From a virus, in the IMG/VR virus record IMGVR_UViG_3300010391_000021, positions 1-64,000 of that record: 64,000 nt of DNA. One strand, 5' to 3'. Positions 50,287 to 58,187 of the stretch are shown here, piece after piece. Positions within the stretch are counted from its first letter, which is position 1, and each line of letters opens with the position of its first letter. The translations under genes were made by a program, and so were the position numbers. The notes beneath the pieces are model-generated. The model did no database searches, was not told where the DNA came from, and saw nothing but the letters and a program-made list of their open reading frames with translations.

Positions 50287-51492
50287 ATGCCCGATCTTCA
50301 AATTTACGGTGGAAATTTTCAAGATTTAGAAGGAAATCCGCTTAATAAGGGATACCTTCTTTTGGAATTAAGCCACGATGAAAGTGCGACCAATGCTTCT
50401 TCTCAAACGGTTGCAGGGCTAAAACTCCGTATTACTTTAGATTCTATGGGCAGCATTCCACTTATCCCTGCTACCAACGTATGGTCAAGCACGGCATTGC
50501 TCCCGAGTGGGTCTTTCTACATTGTGCGCTGCTTCAAGAGCGACGGCACAGAGGCGTGGGCCGTGCCGCAATATTGGACTCTCGTTTCCACCCCGAATCC
50601 TCTAAACGTAGGAACCATCGTGCCGAGCAACCCTCCTGGAGCGGGAGGCAGCGGCGGACTGACACTGCTACTCCAAACGAACTCTGTCAACAACGGAAAT
50701 CAATCAAAATTAAATCTGAAGAACGGAACGAACATCGCCATTACAGATGATGGAGTGGGCGGCGTAACAGTCACGAGCACTGCCTCCGGTTTACCCACTC
50801 CCGATATTGGTAAATTTTCTCTATGGACCGCAGCAAGAAGCGGAGCTAGTACCGCCACTTCTATATTCGGATCGATGGGGGATATTCCCAATGTGGGGGG
50901 TAACGGGAATTTTACAGGTCCGTTGGGACCTACTGCCACAGAGGATGTCTATGCCACAATAAGCACCACATCCCCTACTGCCCAAAGTGAAGCTCTATTT
51001 TCATCGGGATCGACTTCTTCTCTAGTAGGAAATTGGTGGACAGGCCGCGCCATTACTTTTGAAGCAAAGGTAATGTTGGAAGATGCGGGATCGCTTCTTA
51101 ACGCTCGTGTTTGGGTGGGATTACTCAACGGAACCAGTCCTTTATCCGCAGACACTACTGACACCCCTGCTGGAAAAGTAATAGCTTTTAGATACAGTTC
51201 CGCTGGTTCAGCGTCAGATTGGTTCGCAGTTACAGCCGTAGACGCCTCTAATATTACGGCATCTGATACTCTTGTTTTAGGTTCTAATAATGTTGTCACA
51301 TTCAAAATTATATGGACTCCGGGAGTTAGCGCGGATTTTTACATCAATGGTGTTTTAGTTAATACTAATGCTACCAACATCCCCCCGTCTAATGTGGCCA
51401 TGTTTCCCTTTCTTTCTGTTCATAGTAAAACAGGCGCGACATCGGTTTTGTTGGATGTTATGTACGTCTACGTTGTTTCTCCTCCAGTTTAA
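50287..51492 (+). CDS. Putative tail fibre / receptor-binding protein
   Basis: A 401-residue protein. Residues 1-115 form a strand-rich head (LQIYGGNFQDLEGNPLNKGYLLLELS) usual at the N-terminus of phage tip proteins. A glycine-rich hinge follows at about 118-127. The C-terminal 220 residues look like a concanavalin-type beta sandwich. Probably recognises the host surface. Confidence 0.55.
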   Translation: MPDLQIYGGNFQDLEGNPLNKGYLLLELSHDESATNASSQTVAGLKLRITLDSMGSIPLIPATNVWSSTALLPSGSFYIVRCFKSDGTEAWAVPQYWTLVSTPNPLNVGTIVPSNPPGAGGSGGLTLLLQTNSVNNGNQSKLNLKNGTNIAITDDGVGGVTVTSTASGLPTPDIGKFSLWTAARSGASTATSIFGSMGDIPNVGGNGNFTGPLGPTATEDVYATISTTSPTAQSEALFSSGSTSSLVGNWWTGRAITFEAKVMLEDAGSLLNARVWVGLLNGTSPLSADTTDTPAGKVIAFRYSSAGSASDWFAVTAVDASNITASDTLVLGSNNVVTFKIIWTPGVSADFYINGVLVNTNATNIPPSNVAMFPFLSVHSKTGATSVLLDVMYVYVVSPPV

Positions 51493-51510
51493 TTAAACAA
51501 GGAAGCCAAA

Positions 51511-51768
51511 ATGTCAGCCGATCTAGGTGAGATTATTCTATCCGAGCTTCGAGATACTCGCAAGGAAATGAACGAAGAGTTCACAGAATTGCGCCAACGC
51601 TCAACGGCTATCGAAACTAATCACCAACCATTCTTCGCTACGGGCGGAGGTAAGGATCAGATTGAAGACGACATCGAAGACCTGAAGAAAAGCAAATATT
51701 ATGCTCTTGGTGGGGCAGGGGTGTTGGCAGTCTGCGGTAATTGGTTTCTACACAAATTAGGAATTTAA
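51511..51768 (+). CDS. Holin-like protein (coiled coil plus membrane anchor)
   Basis: An 85-residue protein. The first 60 residues are charged and helical; the last 20 (YALGGAGVLAVCGNWFLHKLG) form one membrane segment. This layout is that of XhlA-type lysis accessory proteins and small holins. It lies at the end of the virion operon, a normal place for lysis genes. Function inferred from topology only. Confidence 0.5.
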   Translation: MSADLGEIILSELRDTRKEMNEEFTELRQRSTAIETNHQPFFATGGGKDQIEDDIEDLKKSKYYALGGAGVLAVCGNWFLHKLGI

Positions 51769-51787
51769 GAAAGCAAGGGATCGAACG

Positions 51788-51862
51788 ATGTTTCCCAAAA
51801 ACACCGCTGCCAAAATTATAACTTTTGCCGGAATTTTACAAGGCGGATTTACCCTCCGCTAA
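51788..51862 (+). CDS. Very small protein at the operon end
   Basis: A 24-residue frame with a hydrophobic middle (IITFAGILQGGF), following AAGGGATCG. It ends three bases into the convergent MazG gene. It may be a small peptide or chance; GCGGA...TCCGC at its end could form a short hairpin between the converging operons. Confidence 0.25.
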   Translation: MFPKNTAAKIITFAGILQGGFTLR

Positions 51863-52203
51863 CGGTTGTCTCCCTCTGACTTGATTACATTCCTTGCGAG
51901 ACGGTCAAGGAGTTTATTTGCGTTCATCTGGGCGACTTCTTCTAACGAGGAACCGATAGACCAAGCAAACGCCGCCGTGTACCAAAGCACGTCACCGACC
52001 TCCTTCATCAAATCCAATTGTTCTTCTGCTGTAAGTTCTGTCCCAAGCTGCTTCCCTCTATTGCGGAGCAGCTTTTTGATTTTCTCGGCAATTTCACCAG
52101 ACTCCCCACACAAACCCAATACCGGATAAGTAAGAGATTTTTCATCTCTGCCAGGATACTGCGCGGTTTTCTGAACCACAGCTTCATACTGTTCGAATGT
52201 CAT
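51859..52203 (-). CDS. MazG-like nucleotide pyrophosphohydrolase
   Basis: A 114-residue protein of the all-alpha NTP pyrophosphatase type. LGLCGESGEIAEKIKKLL gives the ExxE metal motif near residue 30, and DLMKEVGDVLWYTAAFAW the second ExxD motif near residue 68. It hydrolyses dNTPs or ppGpp-like nucleotides to monophosphates. ATG 52203 overlaps the ribonucleotide reductase stop (ATGA). Confidence 0.8.
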   Translation of the reverse strand: MTFEQYEAVVQKTAQYPGRDEKSLTYPVLGLCGESGEIAEKIKKLLRNRGKQLGTELTAEEQLDLMKEVGDVLWYTAAFAWSIGSSLEEVAQMNANKLLDRLARNVIKSEGDNR

Positions 52204-52592
52204 GCGCCGCAACTACCTCCTCGGGTAATTTCACAAATGTCTTGTGATTCTACAAAAGTTTCTCCTACATGTTTTACTGCTGTTGAATATTTGATAGGTG
52301 TCAGTGGTTGGCCGTTTCTTGATCCATCTGGATAGGCAGTAATACCCCGCAATTGGGGAAGATACTTCATCAATGTGCGGCCAAATTTTTGCACGGTATC
52401 TTTGTTATTCGATTCCGACCCCCATTGTGGAAGGTTGATTGTCGATGAAATTGCGTGGTCAACGTATTTTTGAACATGCGCCTGAAATGCAATCCGGCGT
52501 TCTACGTCTTCGGCTAGCACATAGGCATCCTCGATCTGTTCAGGATCAATTCCTTTTTGCTCTACAAGCCGTTTTACCGTTGGATCAAGCAC
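52200..52592 (-). CDS. Ribonucleotide reductase C-terminal fragment
   Basis: This 130-residue open frame holds the last part of an adenosylcobalamin-type reductase: LDPTVKRLVEQKGIDPEQIED, AEDVERRIAFQAHVQKYVDHAISSTINLP and the end CEITRGGSCGA, characteristic of phage and cyanobacterial class II enzymes. The frame opens further upstream (QQY) before the inserted DNA. It is preserved without obvious decay, which suggests a recent rearrangement. Confidence 0.75.
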   Translation of the reverse strand: MLDPTVKRLVEQKGIDPEQIEDAYVLAEDVERRIAFQAHVQKYVDHAISSTINLPQWGSESNNKDTVQKFGRTLMKYLPQLRGITAYPDGSRNGQPLTPIKYSTAVKHVGETFVESQDICEITRGGSCGA

Positions 52593-52753
52593 GTATTGCT
52601 GGCACGGACAAGAGCCTGTCCTCGGAGATCGGAAGGGTGGACATCTTCGATTGACCTTTCGTCGACTTCGCCCTCAGCGATGTGCCCGGCCTTGATAAGC
52701 TCTCGGAGCCACTTCGCGGCGAATGGATCGATTTCATTGTAATAGGCACTCAC
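52574..52753 (-). CDS. Truncated DNA cytosine methyltransferase N-terminus
   Basis: A 59-residue frame from a GTG that overlaps the previous stop. YNEIDPFAAKWLRELIKAGHIA and DERSIEDVHPSDLRG are the standard opening of phage C5-cytosine methyltransferases, immediately before the SAM motif. After Gly the match ends abruptly at the junction with reductase DNA, and translation stops 13 residues later. This is a broken gene carried on inserted DNA. Confidence 0.7.
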   Translation of the reverse strand: MSAYYNEIDPFAAKWLRELIKAGHIAEGEVDERSIEDVHPSDLRGQALVRASNTCLIQR

Positions 52754-53021
52754 AGGATCGTCTTTCCACAGCGAATACATAGCCGCCCTTCGCTATCACA
52801 TGCCCCGTGATAGTGCCACGCCTCCGGAAAGCCAAACCATGAATACCATTTCCACCATTTGAACTTATGGCCCAGAACGCGACATACCCGCGCCCACCGA
52901 GGACCGTCTACCCATAGTCTCCGTGGGCGGCTTCCACCGACGCCCAACTTTCGCCAATCGCTCATAAATGTAACTTTACCACGTCTGTACAGGATGTCAA
53001 TAGCCCACGCCACTATTTTTT
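52597..53021 (-). mobile_element. Foreign insertion inside the reductase gene
   Basis: About 425 bases separate reductase Tyr (VWHY, ending 53022) from QQYVLDP. They contain a promoter-like TTGACA and TAAAGT pair 16 bases apart, a 71-residue gene and the beginning of a cytosine methyltransferase gene. GGACA-GGCTCT-TGTCC forms a hairpin near the downstream edge. No transposase, intron core or terminal repeats were found. It is either inserted phage DNA or an assembly junction. Confidence 0.5.
52750..52965 (-). CDS. Hypothetical protein in the insertion
   Basis: A 71-residue tryptophan-rich protein (KFKWWKWYSWFGFPEAWHYHG) with a C-terminal CDSEGRLCIRCGK, a possible zinc site. Its stop overlaps the methyltransferase-fragment start. 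A promoter-like pair lies upstream at about 52970-53000. No family was recognised. Confidence 0.45.
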   Translation of the reverse strand: MSDWRKLGVGGSRPRRLWVDGPRWARVCRVLGHKFKWWKWYSWFGFPEAWHYHGACDSEGRLCIRCGKTIL

Positions 53022-53222
53022 GTAGTGCCAAACGCTACCCTTGGCATAGCGGCGTTTGAATGCCGAGCAGAAGATCGGCTCTAAACTCGTGGTCGTTTCT
53101 GCGATTATGCCGATTGTTCCTGTTGGGGCGATTGCGCGGGTCTTTATGGGCTTGCTCAAATCCCACTCATCTGCGTATTGCGCGGCGGCTTTGCCGCTTG
53201 CCGCGTAAATCTCAAGATACTT

Positions 53223-53236
53223 GTCCAGTTCTGAAC
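53223..53236 (+). repeat. 14-bp dyad motif copy 7 (at rearrangement junction)
   Basis: GTCCAGTTCTGAAC matches GTYCRG-WW-CYGRAC. It lies at the point where intein-like sequence gives way to reductase sequence on the minus strand. Confidence 0.8.
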
Positions 53237-53732
53237 AAGCCCCGTAATTATCGTATCCCTCAAAGTAGGATAGAATTTGTCTGTTTTTATTGCCGCACAA
53301 ACGTATAGCCGCGCTTTGAAATCCTTGTTTGTCTCCCTTAAGTGAGGGTTTTCCTCCGTCTCCGAATATAATTCCGTGTTGAATTCCAGCTAAACTTGAT
53401 TTTAATTTAAGAATACCCGCCCCAAATACTTGGTAGAGATAATCCTTTGTTTTCAACTGTTCAGTTGTTGCTTCTCTTTTAGTCAAACTCCTTCTTGATT
53501 TTCTATCTAAGTTTTTAGCAATTCTCCAAGAATGGCCCGCTGTTGCAAATAGTTCTTTTTTTATTCCGGCGCGTTGAATGACTACCTTTTGCAAATCTTG
53601 AACACCAAAATTTTTTATCTCCGCCTCCACCCAAGCCCCTTTTGAAGACATGAGCACCGTTTTACTACCCGATAATTCTTTTAAAGTTTTCGTACCATAT
53701 CGAGTAACGATGCGCGTTTCCCCTGCATAACA
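53235..53732 (-). other. Intein fragment in ribonucleotide reductase
   Basis: Starting at Cys (CYAGETRIV) the sequence shows a splicing block A, then ATAGHSWRI (block B, TxxH) and a LAGLIDADG-type motif (LAGIQHGIIFGDGG) with RLCGNKNRQILSYFEGYD after it. The second endonuclease motif and the C-terminal splicing blocks (His-Asn followed by a nucleophile) are absent. The fragment is about 165 residues and cannot splice as it stands. The insertion point after HQTQN is a conserved reductase site. Confidence 0.7.
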
Positions 53733-53972
53733 ATTTTGCGTTTGATGAAACTGCCGTCCAGTTGCGTACAGATACCGCCCACCTGGAATAAATTTTCGTT
53801 GATTGATGTATTCAACTACTTGGTCAATCAGGTCTTTCTTTGCGCCTACGGCTTTTAGAACGGTTTTTCCTACTCGATTGGCGAGGTCCTGCCAAGTTTC
53901 AGTTTCGTGGTGTAAATATTTTTGGGCCAAGACGGTCTTGGCGAAGACAGACATTCCTTGCATTTTCTTTCC

Positions 53973-54425
53973 TTATTTTGGTTGTTTGGTTTCTATTTCT
54001 TTTTGAAGCAAGGCCAAGGCCCGCCATGCTAATTTTGCAGAGTGACGAACGCCGTCTACATCGAGAGTTCCTCGTTGTAAAAAGTGACGAAGGAGAGTAT
54101 CCGATTCATCGGACGATTTACTTCTTGACCAATGCAATGGTTGTCCCGGATTGTGCTGCTCGTTTCCTAAATAGGAGATGTGCGATACGGCAACGATTGC
54201 ATCGGGAAAATAATCCATAAATCCGCTGGCTATTGGAAACTGTTTACGCTCACCTGCTTCGGTTGGTAGGGTAGTTGCACGGGTCGGAGCGCCTCCGATA
54301 CCCAACATTCTTGGATCGTCTTTCACTCTCGCCTCGCAAGTATGGTCTAGAAAATCGTTAGGGGTAAATAGAGTATTACATTCGTGACAATACCAGCTAG
54401 TTAATCTTGTTAGTATAGAGTTCAT
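53973..54425 (-). CDS. dATP/dGTP diphosphohydrolase-like protein (MazG/MazZ-related)
   Basis: A 150-residue protein. WYCHECNTLF with a later DHTC suggests an N-terminal zinc knuckle. The C-terminal part resembles the dATP/dGTP diphosphohydrolase domain: IASGFMDYFPDAIVAVSHISYLGNEQHNPG, then DTLLRHFLQRGTLDVDGVRHSAKLAWRALALL with the histidine and aspartates of the all-alpha pyrophosphatase fold. It is likely to trim dNTP pools. ATG 54425 is chosen over an upstream TTG. It overlaps the HD gene. Confidence 0.65.
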   Translation of the reverse strand: MNSILTRLTSWYCHECNTLFTPNDFLDHTCEARVKDDPRMLGIGGAPTRATTLPTEAGERKQFPIASGFMDYFPDAIVAVSHISYLGNEQHNPGQPLHWSRSKSSDESDTLLRHFLQRGTLDVDGVRHSAKLAWRALALLQKEIETKQPK

Positions 54426-54948
54426 GGAATCGGTCAAGGAACAGTTTCTCTACGACTTCTGGCGCTAAAGGAATAATCAACGTTTCGAGCGGCGCTCCGT
54501 CGTCAGTTGCGTCCCAAGGAATCGGGGCAGGCCCGATTAAATCTCTCTGCTCTGTTCTAAGCAAAACGTTATCAATCTTTTTGACCGATGCGGGCATTTC
54601 ATAATCCAAACCGAATCTATCACAAATAGTCAGCATCAGATTTTTTTCTATCTTCTGATACGCCGTGCCCATCTCGCTATACTTCTTGAGTGGTCGTGGT
54701 AAATCCACGAGATAGGCTTCTGAGGCGTCGTGGAGTAGTGCCCACAGAGCATCTTGCTCCGGGACCAAATAACTTGCCCGAAAGGAATGCTCGGCTACGC
54801 CGTAAAACTTCTTGATGTGCCCCGCAAACCTACATTGATACGCCAAAGCATGAGCAATGTCTCGTATGTCGATTTCCTCAATGCGAGGTTCCACGGGCCA
54901 AAAGGCAATTCCGGTAAAAGTTTGAATCCATCCGTTAGGGTTTCTCAT
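54397..54948 (-). CDS. HD-domain phosphohydrolase (YfbR/DatZ-like)
   Basis: A 183-residue protein. AHALAYQCRFAGHIKKFYGVAEHS holds the first histidine, ALLHDASEAYLVDLPRPLKK the HD pair near residue 72, and IDNVLLRTEQRDLI the final aspartate region. Related phage enzymes release phosphate from deoxynucleotides, including the dATP-specific DatZ. It is followed by a second nucleotide hydrolase. Specificity cannot be told from motifs. Confidence 0.75.
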   Translation of the reverse strand: MRNPNGWIQTFTGIAFWPVEPRIEEIDIRDIAHALAYQCRFAGHIKKFYGVAEHSFRASYLVPEQDALWALLHDASEAYLVDLPRPLKKYSEMGTAYQKIEKNLMLTICDRFGLDYEMPASVKKIDNVLLRTEQRDLIGPAPIPWDATDDGAPLETLIIPLAPEVVEKLFLDRFHELYTNKIN

Positions 54949-55115
54949 AGTTCAGCCAAATTTGATAGATCGATTGCTTTCTCTATCAGTTCTTCGAGCG
55001 GATAAAACTCATCCCATTCATTCTCCTCTGCCAAAATGAGTGCGCGGCGGAGTGAAACAATCGCTTCTCCAAGTTCGTTCAATAGGAGAATGCGCTTGTG
55101 TTTACGGTTAGCCAT
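54945..55115 (-). CDS. Hypothetical helical protein
   Basis: A 56-residue acidic, leucine-rich helical protein. ATGA overlaps join it to the HD gene downstream, and it overlaps the preceding gene by eight bases. No family was recognised. Confidence 0.5.
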   Translation of the reverse strand: MANRKHKRILLLNELGEAIVSLRRALILAEENEWDEFYPLEELIEKAIDLSNLAEL

Positions 55116-55389
55116 TGTCCAACACCGATTTTTCCTTTTCTGGTTTTACCACTTTTACCAACCCTAAGCATTGCCCATTCGGAAGCGGTATCGCAGTAGA
55201 AGTCATCTGCACGCCTACAATAACCATTGGCGGGGGGAGTTCTCCTTGTGGTTGCGGACCGGACAGGGACACACCTCTGGCGATTTCTCCAGTTTCGATC
55301 TTGATGATCTGACCGACGATTTGTTCCACTTTCAATACAACTAAATCACCCACTTCGAGTGGGTTTCCAACTAAGTCTACGATCTTCAT
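55108..55389 (-). CDS. Hypothetical protein
   Basis: A 93-residue, strand-rich protein; [21 protein letters not shown] looks like a small beta-barrel (KOW/SH3-like) segment. It overlaps the RecA stop and the next helical gene, so it belongs to the same transcript. Function unknown. Confidence 0.5.
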   Translation of the reverse strand: MKIVDLVGNPLEVGDLVVLKVEQIVGQIIKIETGEIARGVSLSGPQPQGELPPPMVIVGVQMTSTAIPLPNGQCLGLVKVVKPEKEKSVLDNG

Positions 55390-56354
55390 AATCCCTTCCT
55401 AATTTCTGCCTCAATCTTATCTGCAATTGCGGGATTCTGCTCAAGATATTCTACTACATTAGCCTTGCCTTGTCCAATTCTTTCTCCGTTATAGGAATAC
55501 CAAGCACCCGATTTATCCACAACGCCGCGTAAAGCAGCTAACTCTAATAAGTCACCTTCTCGGCTGATTCCTTTTCCGTATAGTATATCAAATTCTGCTT
55601 CCTTGAATGGCGCGGCAACTTTATTCTTGACGATCTTCACCTTTGTCCGAGAACCCACGATTGCTTCGCCATCTTTGATTTGAGCGATGCGTCGAATATC
55701 GACCCTAATCGACGCATAAAACTTCAATGCCTTGCCGCCTGTTGTCGTTTCGGGCGACCCCCACATTACTCCGATCTTATCGCGGAGTTGGTTGATGAAG
55801 ATCAGGCAGCAATTAGATTTATGCACGGCGCTAGTGAGCTTACGCATTGCCTGCGACATCATTCGAGCTTGCAATCCCATCTGGCTGTCGCCATAGTCCC
55901 CGTCAAGCTCATTCTTTGGGATCAACGCGGCCACGCTATCAATTACAAGAACGTCAATCTCCCCGCTCTTGATAAGAGCATCCGCAATCTCTAATGCTTG
56001 CTCTCCGTAGTCGGGCTGCGAAACCAAAAGGTTGTCAGTGTCCACGCCAAGATTTTTGGCATACTTGGGATCAAGGGCGTGCTCGGCGTCTATAAACGCC
56101 GCCATTCCCCCCGCTTTTTGTGCATTGGCGATGACATGCAGCGCCGCCGTTGTCTTGCCCGAAGATTCGGGGCCGTAGATTTCCACTACCCGGCCTCGCG
56201 GAAGCCCGCCGACTCCAAGAGCTTCATCAAACGATAAGCATCCGGTAGAGATCACATCCACAGGAACGTGATCGTGATCCCCCAAACGAAGCAGCGAACC
56301 TTTGCCAAACTGCTTATCGATTTTGGCTCTTGCATTATCCAATTCTTTTCCCAC
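55386..56354 (-). CDS. recA: RecA recombinase
   Basis: A 322-residue RecA. GPESSGKT (Walker A) lies at residues 61-68, [13 protein letters not shown] is Walker [31 protein letters not shown] contains the L2 loop region, and the C-terminal domain is short but present. It promotes strand exchange and repair or replication of phage DNA. Phage-encoded full-length RecA is known but not universal. It is flanked by a phosphoesterase gene that may act on DNA. Confidence 0.95.
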   Translation of the reverse strand: MGKELDNARAKIDKQFGKGSLLRLGDHDHVPVDVISTGCLSFDEALGVGGLPRGRVVEIYGPESSGKTTAALHVIANAQKAGGMAAFIDAEHALDPKYAKNLGVDTDNLLVSQPDYGEQALEIADALIKSGEIDVLVIDSVAALIPKNELDGDYGDSQMGLQARMMSQAMRKLTSAVHKSNCCLIFINQLRDKIGVMWGSPETTTGGKALKFYASIRVDIRRIAQIKDGEAIVGSRTKVKIVKNKVAAPFKEAEFDILYGKGISREGDLLELAALRGVVDKSGAWYSYNGERIGQGKANVVEYLEQNPAIADKIEAEIRKGL

Positions 56355-57467
56355 TTACCATCTCCGATACTTATCAAGTTTTTCATAGAATTTTTTGTCG
56401 TAGAAGGGCATCCATTCGACCTGAAATCGATTGATTTCCCCCGTATCCGCTTGGTGGAATCGAATGATCGTCCCTCCAACGTGTGCTTGAATCTTTAGTT
56501 TGCGGAGAAAAGGGGTTTGATCCTGAGTACATCCTGTTTGCACAGTATGAACTTCTCGGGAATACCCCTGATTATACTTGTGGTAATGACCGGCCAATAG
56601 GATGTGCGGTTTCTCTCCGCCCTGAAACGATTCTACTATCTTTTGTTCAGTGTAGCTAATGGCGTATGTGCTGCCCCCTCCTGGATGCATGACCCGCATC
56701 CATGCTTCGCCTTTCGGGGCCTTAAATTTAACATCAGCTTCCACGTGCCCGATCCATTGAAGATCGTTTCGTCCTTCGTCTTGCGCGGCGGATTCCAGCA
56801 ATCGACCAATGTTCACACCCTCTCGATTGATGTACCAGCCTTCGTGATCGTCTCCTGTGATGAATTTTGTAGTAATTCCATCGCGGCGGGGATAATTCTT
56901 GGCGTTGTATTCAACTTGTCGCCCCATCCCGCTCGGCCCAATCAGGTCGAACTTATTGAATCGGGCCTCGCCTTCAATCATGTTGCCGGTGTGATAAACA
57001 GTATCAATTCCTTCAGCTTCATAGATGTCATAAAGACATTCAGCCACATCAAGGCGGCAATACTTTGAATACAGATGGGTATCTCCCATCGCCCCAAACT
57101 TATACCATTTTCCGCCATCCACAAAATCTTCCGACTTTACAATTTCCGTTCCTCCTGGCGGCAGGGCTTTATCAATGCTTACTTCGTTATGATCTAATTG
57201 AACATTATGCCCCGATGCTTGGAGGCGGGTAACTGACGCTTCCGCAACTTTTGGAGATACTCCTAGTTTATTGGCCAACTCCGAAAGTGTGAGCTTTTTG
57301 CCCAAAAGGAATTTCTTGGTTTTGGCGTCTGTTCCGTCTGAACTGATAGGTTCGGTAGCCAATCCGCGAAATGGATTCGTACCCTTGCATCCACACGTCT
57401 TATTGTCGTCTCGAAACGTCTTGACTTCTCCACAACCTAGACACGTTCTTTTCACCATTTTAGGCAT
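56355..57467 (-). CDS. Calcineurin-like phosphoesterase with zinc ribbon and helix-turn-helix
   Basis: A 370-residue protein. Residues 8-32 form a zinc ribbon (CLGCG...CGC). Residues about 55-95 look like a winged helix (LTLSELANKLGVSPKVAEASVTRL). The rest is a metallophosphoesterase: GAMGDTHL, HTGNMIEG, GDDHEGW, MHPGGG and LLAGHYHKYNQ. Sitting directly upstream of RecA, it may be a DNA nuclease comparable to SbcD. The substrate is not determined. Confidence 0.75.
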   Translation of the reverse strand: MPKMVKRTCLGCGEVKTFRDDNKTCGCKGTNPFRGLATEPISSDGTDAKTKKFLLGKKLTLSELANKLGVSPKVAEASVTRLQASGHNVQLDHNEVSIDKALPPGGTEIVKSEDFVDGGKWYKFGAMGDTHLYSKYCRLDVAECLYDIYEAEGIDTVYHTGNMIEGEARFNKFDLIGPSGMGRQVEYNAKNYPRRDGITTKFITGDDHEGWYINREGVNIGRLLESAAQDEGRNDLQWIGHVEADVKFKAPKGEAWMRVMHPGGGSTYAISYTEQKIVESFQGGEKPHILLAGHYHKYNQGYSREVHTVQTGCTQDQTPFLRKLKIQAHVGGTIIRFHQADTGEINRFQVEWMPFYDKKFYEKLDKYRRW

Positions 57468-57476
57468 AGTTTTCCT

Positions 57477-58187
57477 TTAGAATAGCACAAGTTTTGCAAC
57501 TAAGACTGCGCCGGTTACCGCGCCGCCAATGAAATACTTGAATTTACTTCTCCGTGCGTTTGATTTTATCAGCTTTACCTGAGTAGTGCAAGCATTATTT
57601 TGATCTACGATCTGCTTATTTAGCCCGGTAATTTGCGCGGCCAGACCCGTATTTAGACTCGTCAAACTCGTTAGTTGCTGGTCTTTATTCGCGATGATCG
57701 TAGTTTGGTCCTTGACCGTTGCCTGAAGTGGCGCGACTTCTTCCAGAGTTTGCGTGGTTTTTAGAGCGGCTTGTCCAGATGCGGACAACCTTCCGTTGTC
57801 AACTTTGATTTCCTCGAATGGAACCGAAATCAATTGAGACCACCGCAGGGCGAGTGCTTCTTGGGAAAGAGTTGCGTCTCTTGCTTGCTGGTCGGTCGTT
57901 TGCTGGCTTCTGGACTGAATCGCAGACAATAATAGTTTATTCTGCGCCTGTAGTTGCGCGGCGAGTTTTGCGTATTCCTGTTTTTGTACTTCAACCTGCG
58001 CCGCAAGTTGTTGATTCTGCTTGACTTGCTCCGCAAGTTGTTGTTGAGCAACTGCGTTCTTTCCGACTAATTCGTCATGTTGGTTATCCAAGAAGCGATT
58101 TCCGAGATAAAGCACAACTACTAAGACCCCCAAACCCAAGACGAGTCGCCAGTGACTTTCAATAAAGGTCAGATACTTTTCGATCAT
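57477..58187 (-). CDS. Membrane-anchored coiled-coil protein
   Basis: A 236-residue protein. A membrane segment lies at residues 14-30, a long glutamine- and alanine-rich coiled coil at about 40-205, and a second hydrophobic stretch at the C-terminus (FKYFIGGAVTGAVLVAKLVLF). The layout is spanin-like at the N-terminus but the C-terminal segment is unusual. The position among small lysis-type membrane genes supports an envelope role. Confidence 0.5.
   Translation of the reverse strand: MIEKYLTFIESHWRLVLGLGVLVVVLYLGNRFLDNQHDELVGKNAVAQQQLAEQVKQNQQLAAQVEVQKQEYAKLAAQLQAQNKLLLSAIQSRSQQTTDQQARDATLSQEALALRWSQLISVPFEEIKVDNGRLSASGQAALKTTQTLEEVAPLQATVKDQTTIIANKDQQLTSLTSLNTGLAAQITGLNKQIVDQNNACTTQVKLIKSNARRSKFKYFIGGAVTGAVLVAKLVLF

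Larger units (their letters stand above)
52200..53963 (-). pseudogene. Class II ribonucleotide reductase gene, rearranged
   Basis: Three reductase pieces lie in order. 53963-53733 encodes the N-terminus up to GGRYLYATGRQFHQTQN. A fragment of an intein begins at Cys (53732). From about 53235 to 53022 reductase sequence resumes near the C-terminal third (RAIAPTGTIGIIAETTTSLEPIF...VWHY). Then about 425 foreign bases follow, and from about 52605 the true C-terminus (QQYVLDPTVKRL...CEITRGGSCGA) runs to the stop. The catalytic core and the intein C-terminus are missing. As drawn, the enzyme cannot be functional. Confidence 0.75.

Noticed and set aside
52597-53021. The reductase insertion as a fourth group I intron
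   Set aside because: No P7-like GACTA/TAGTC pair or guide pairing with the exon ends was found on the minus strand, and the DNA encodes ordinary small phage genes.
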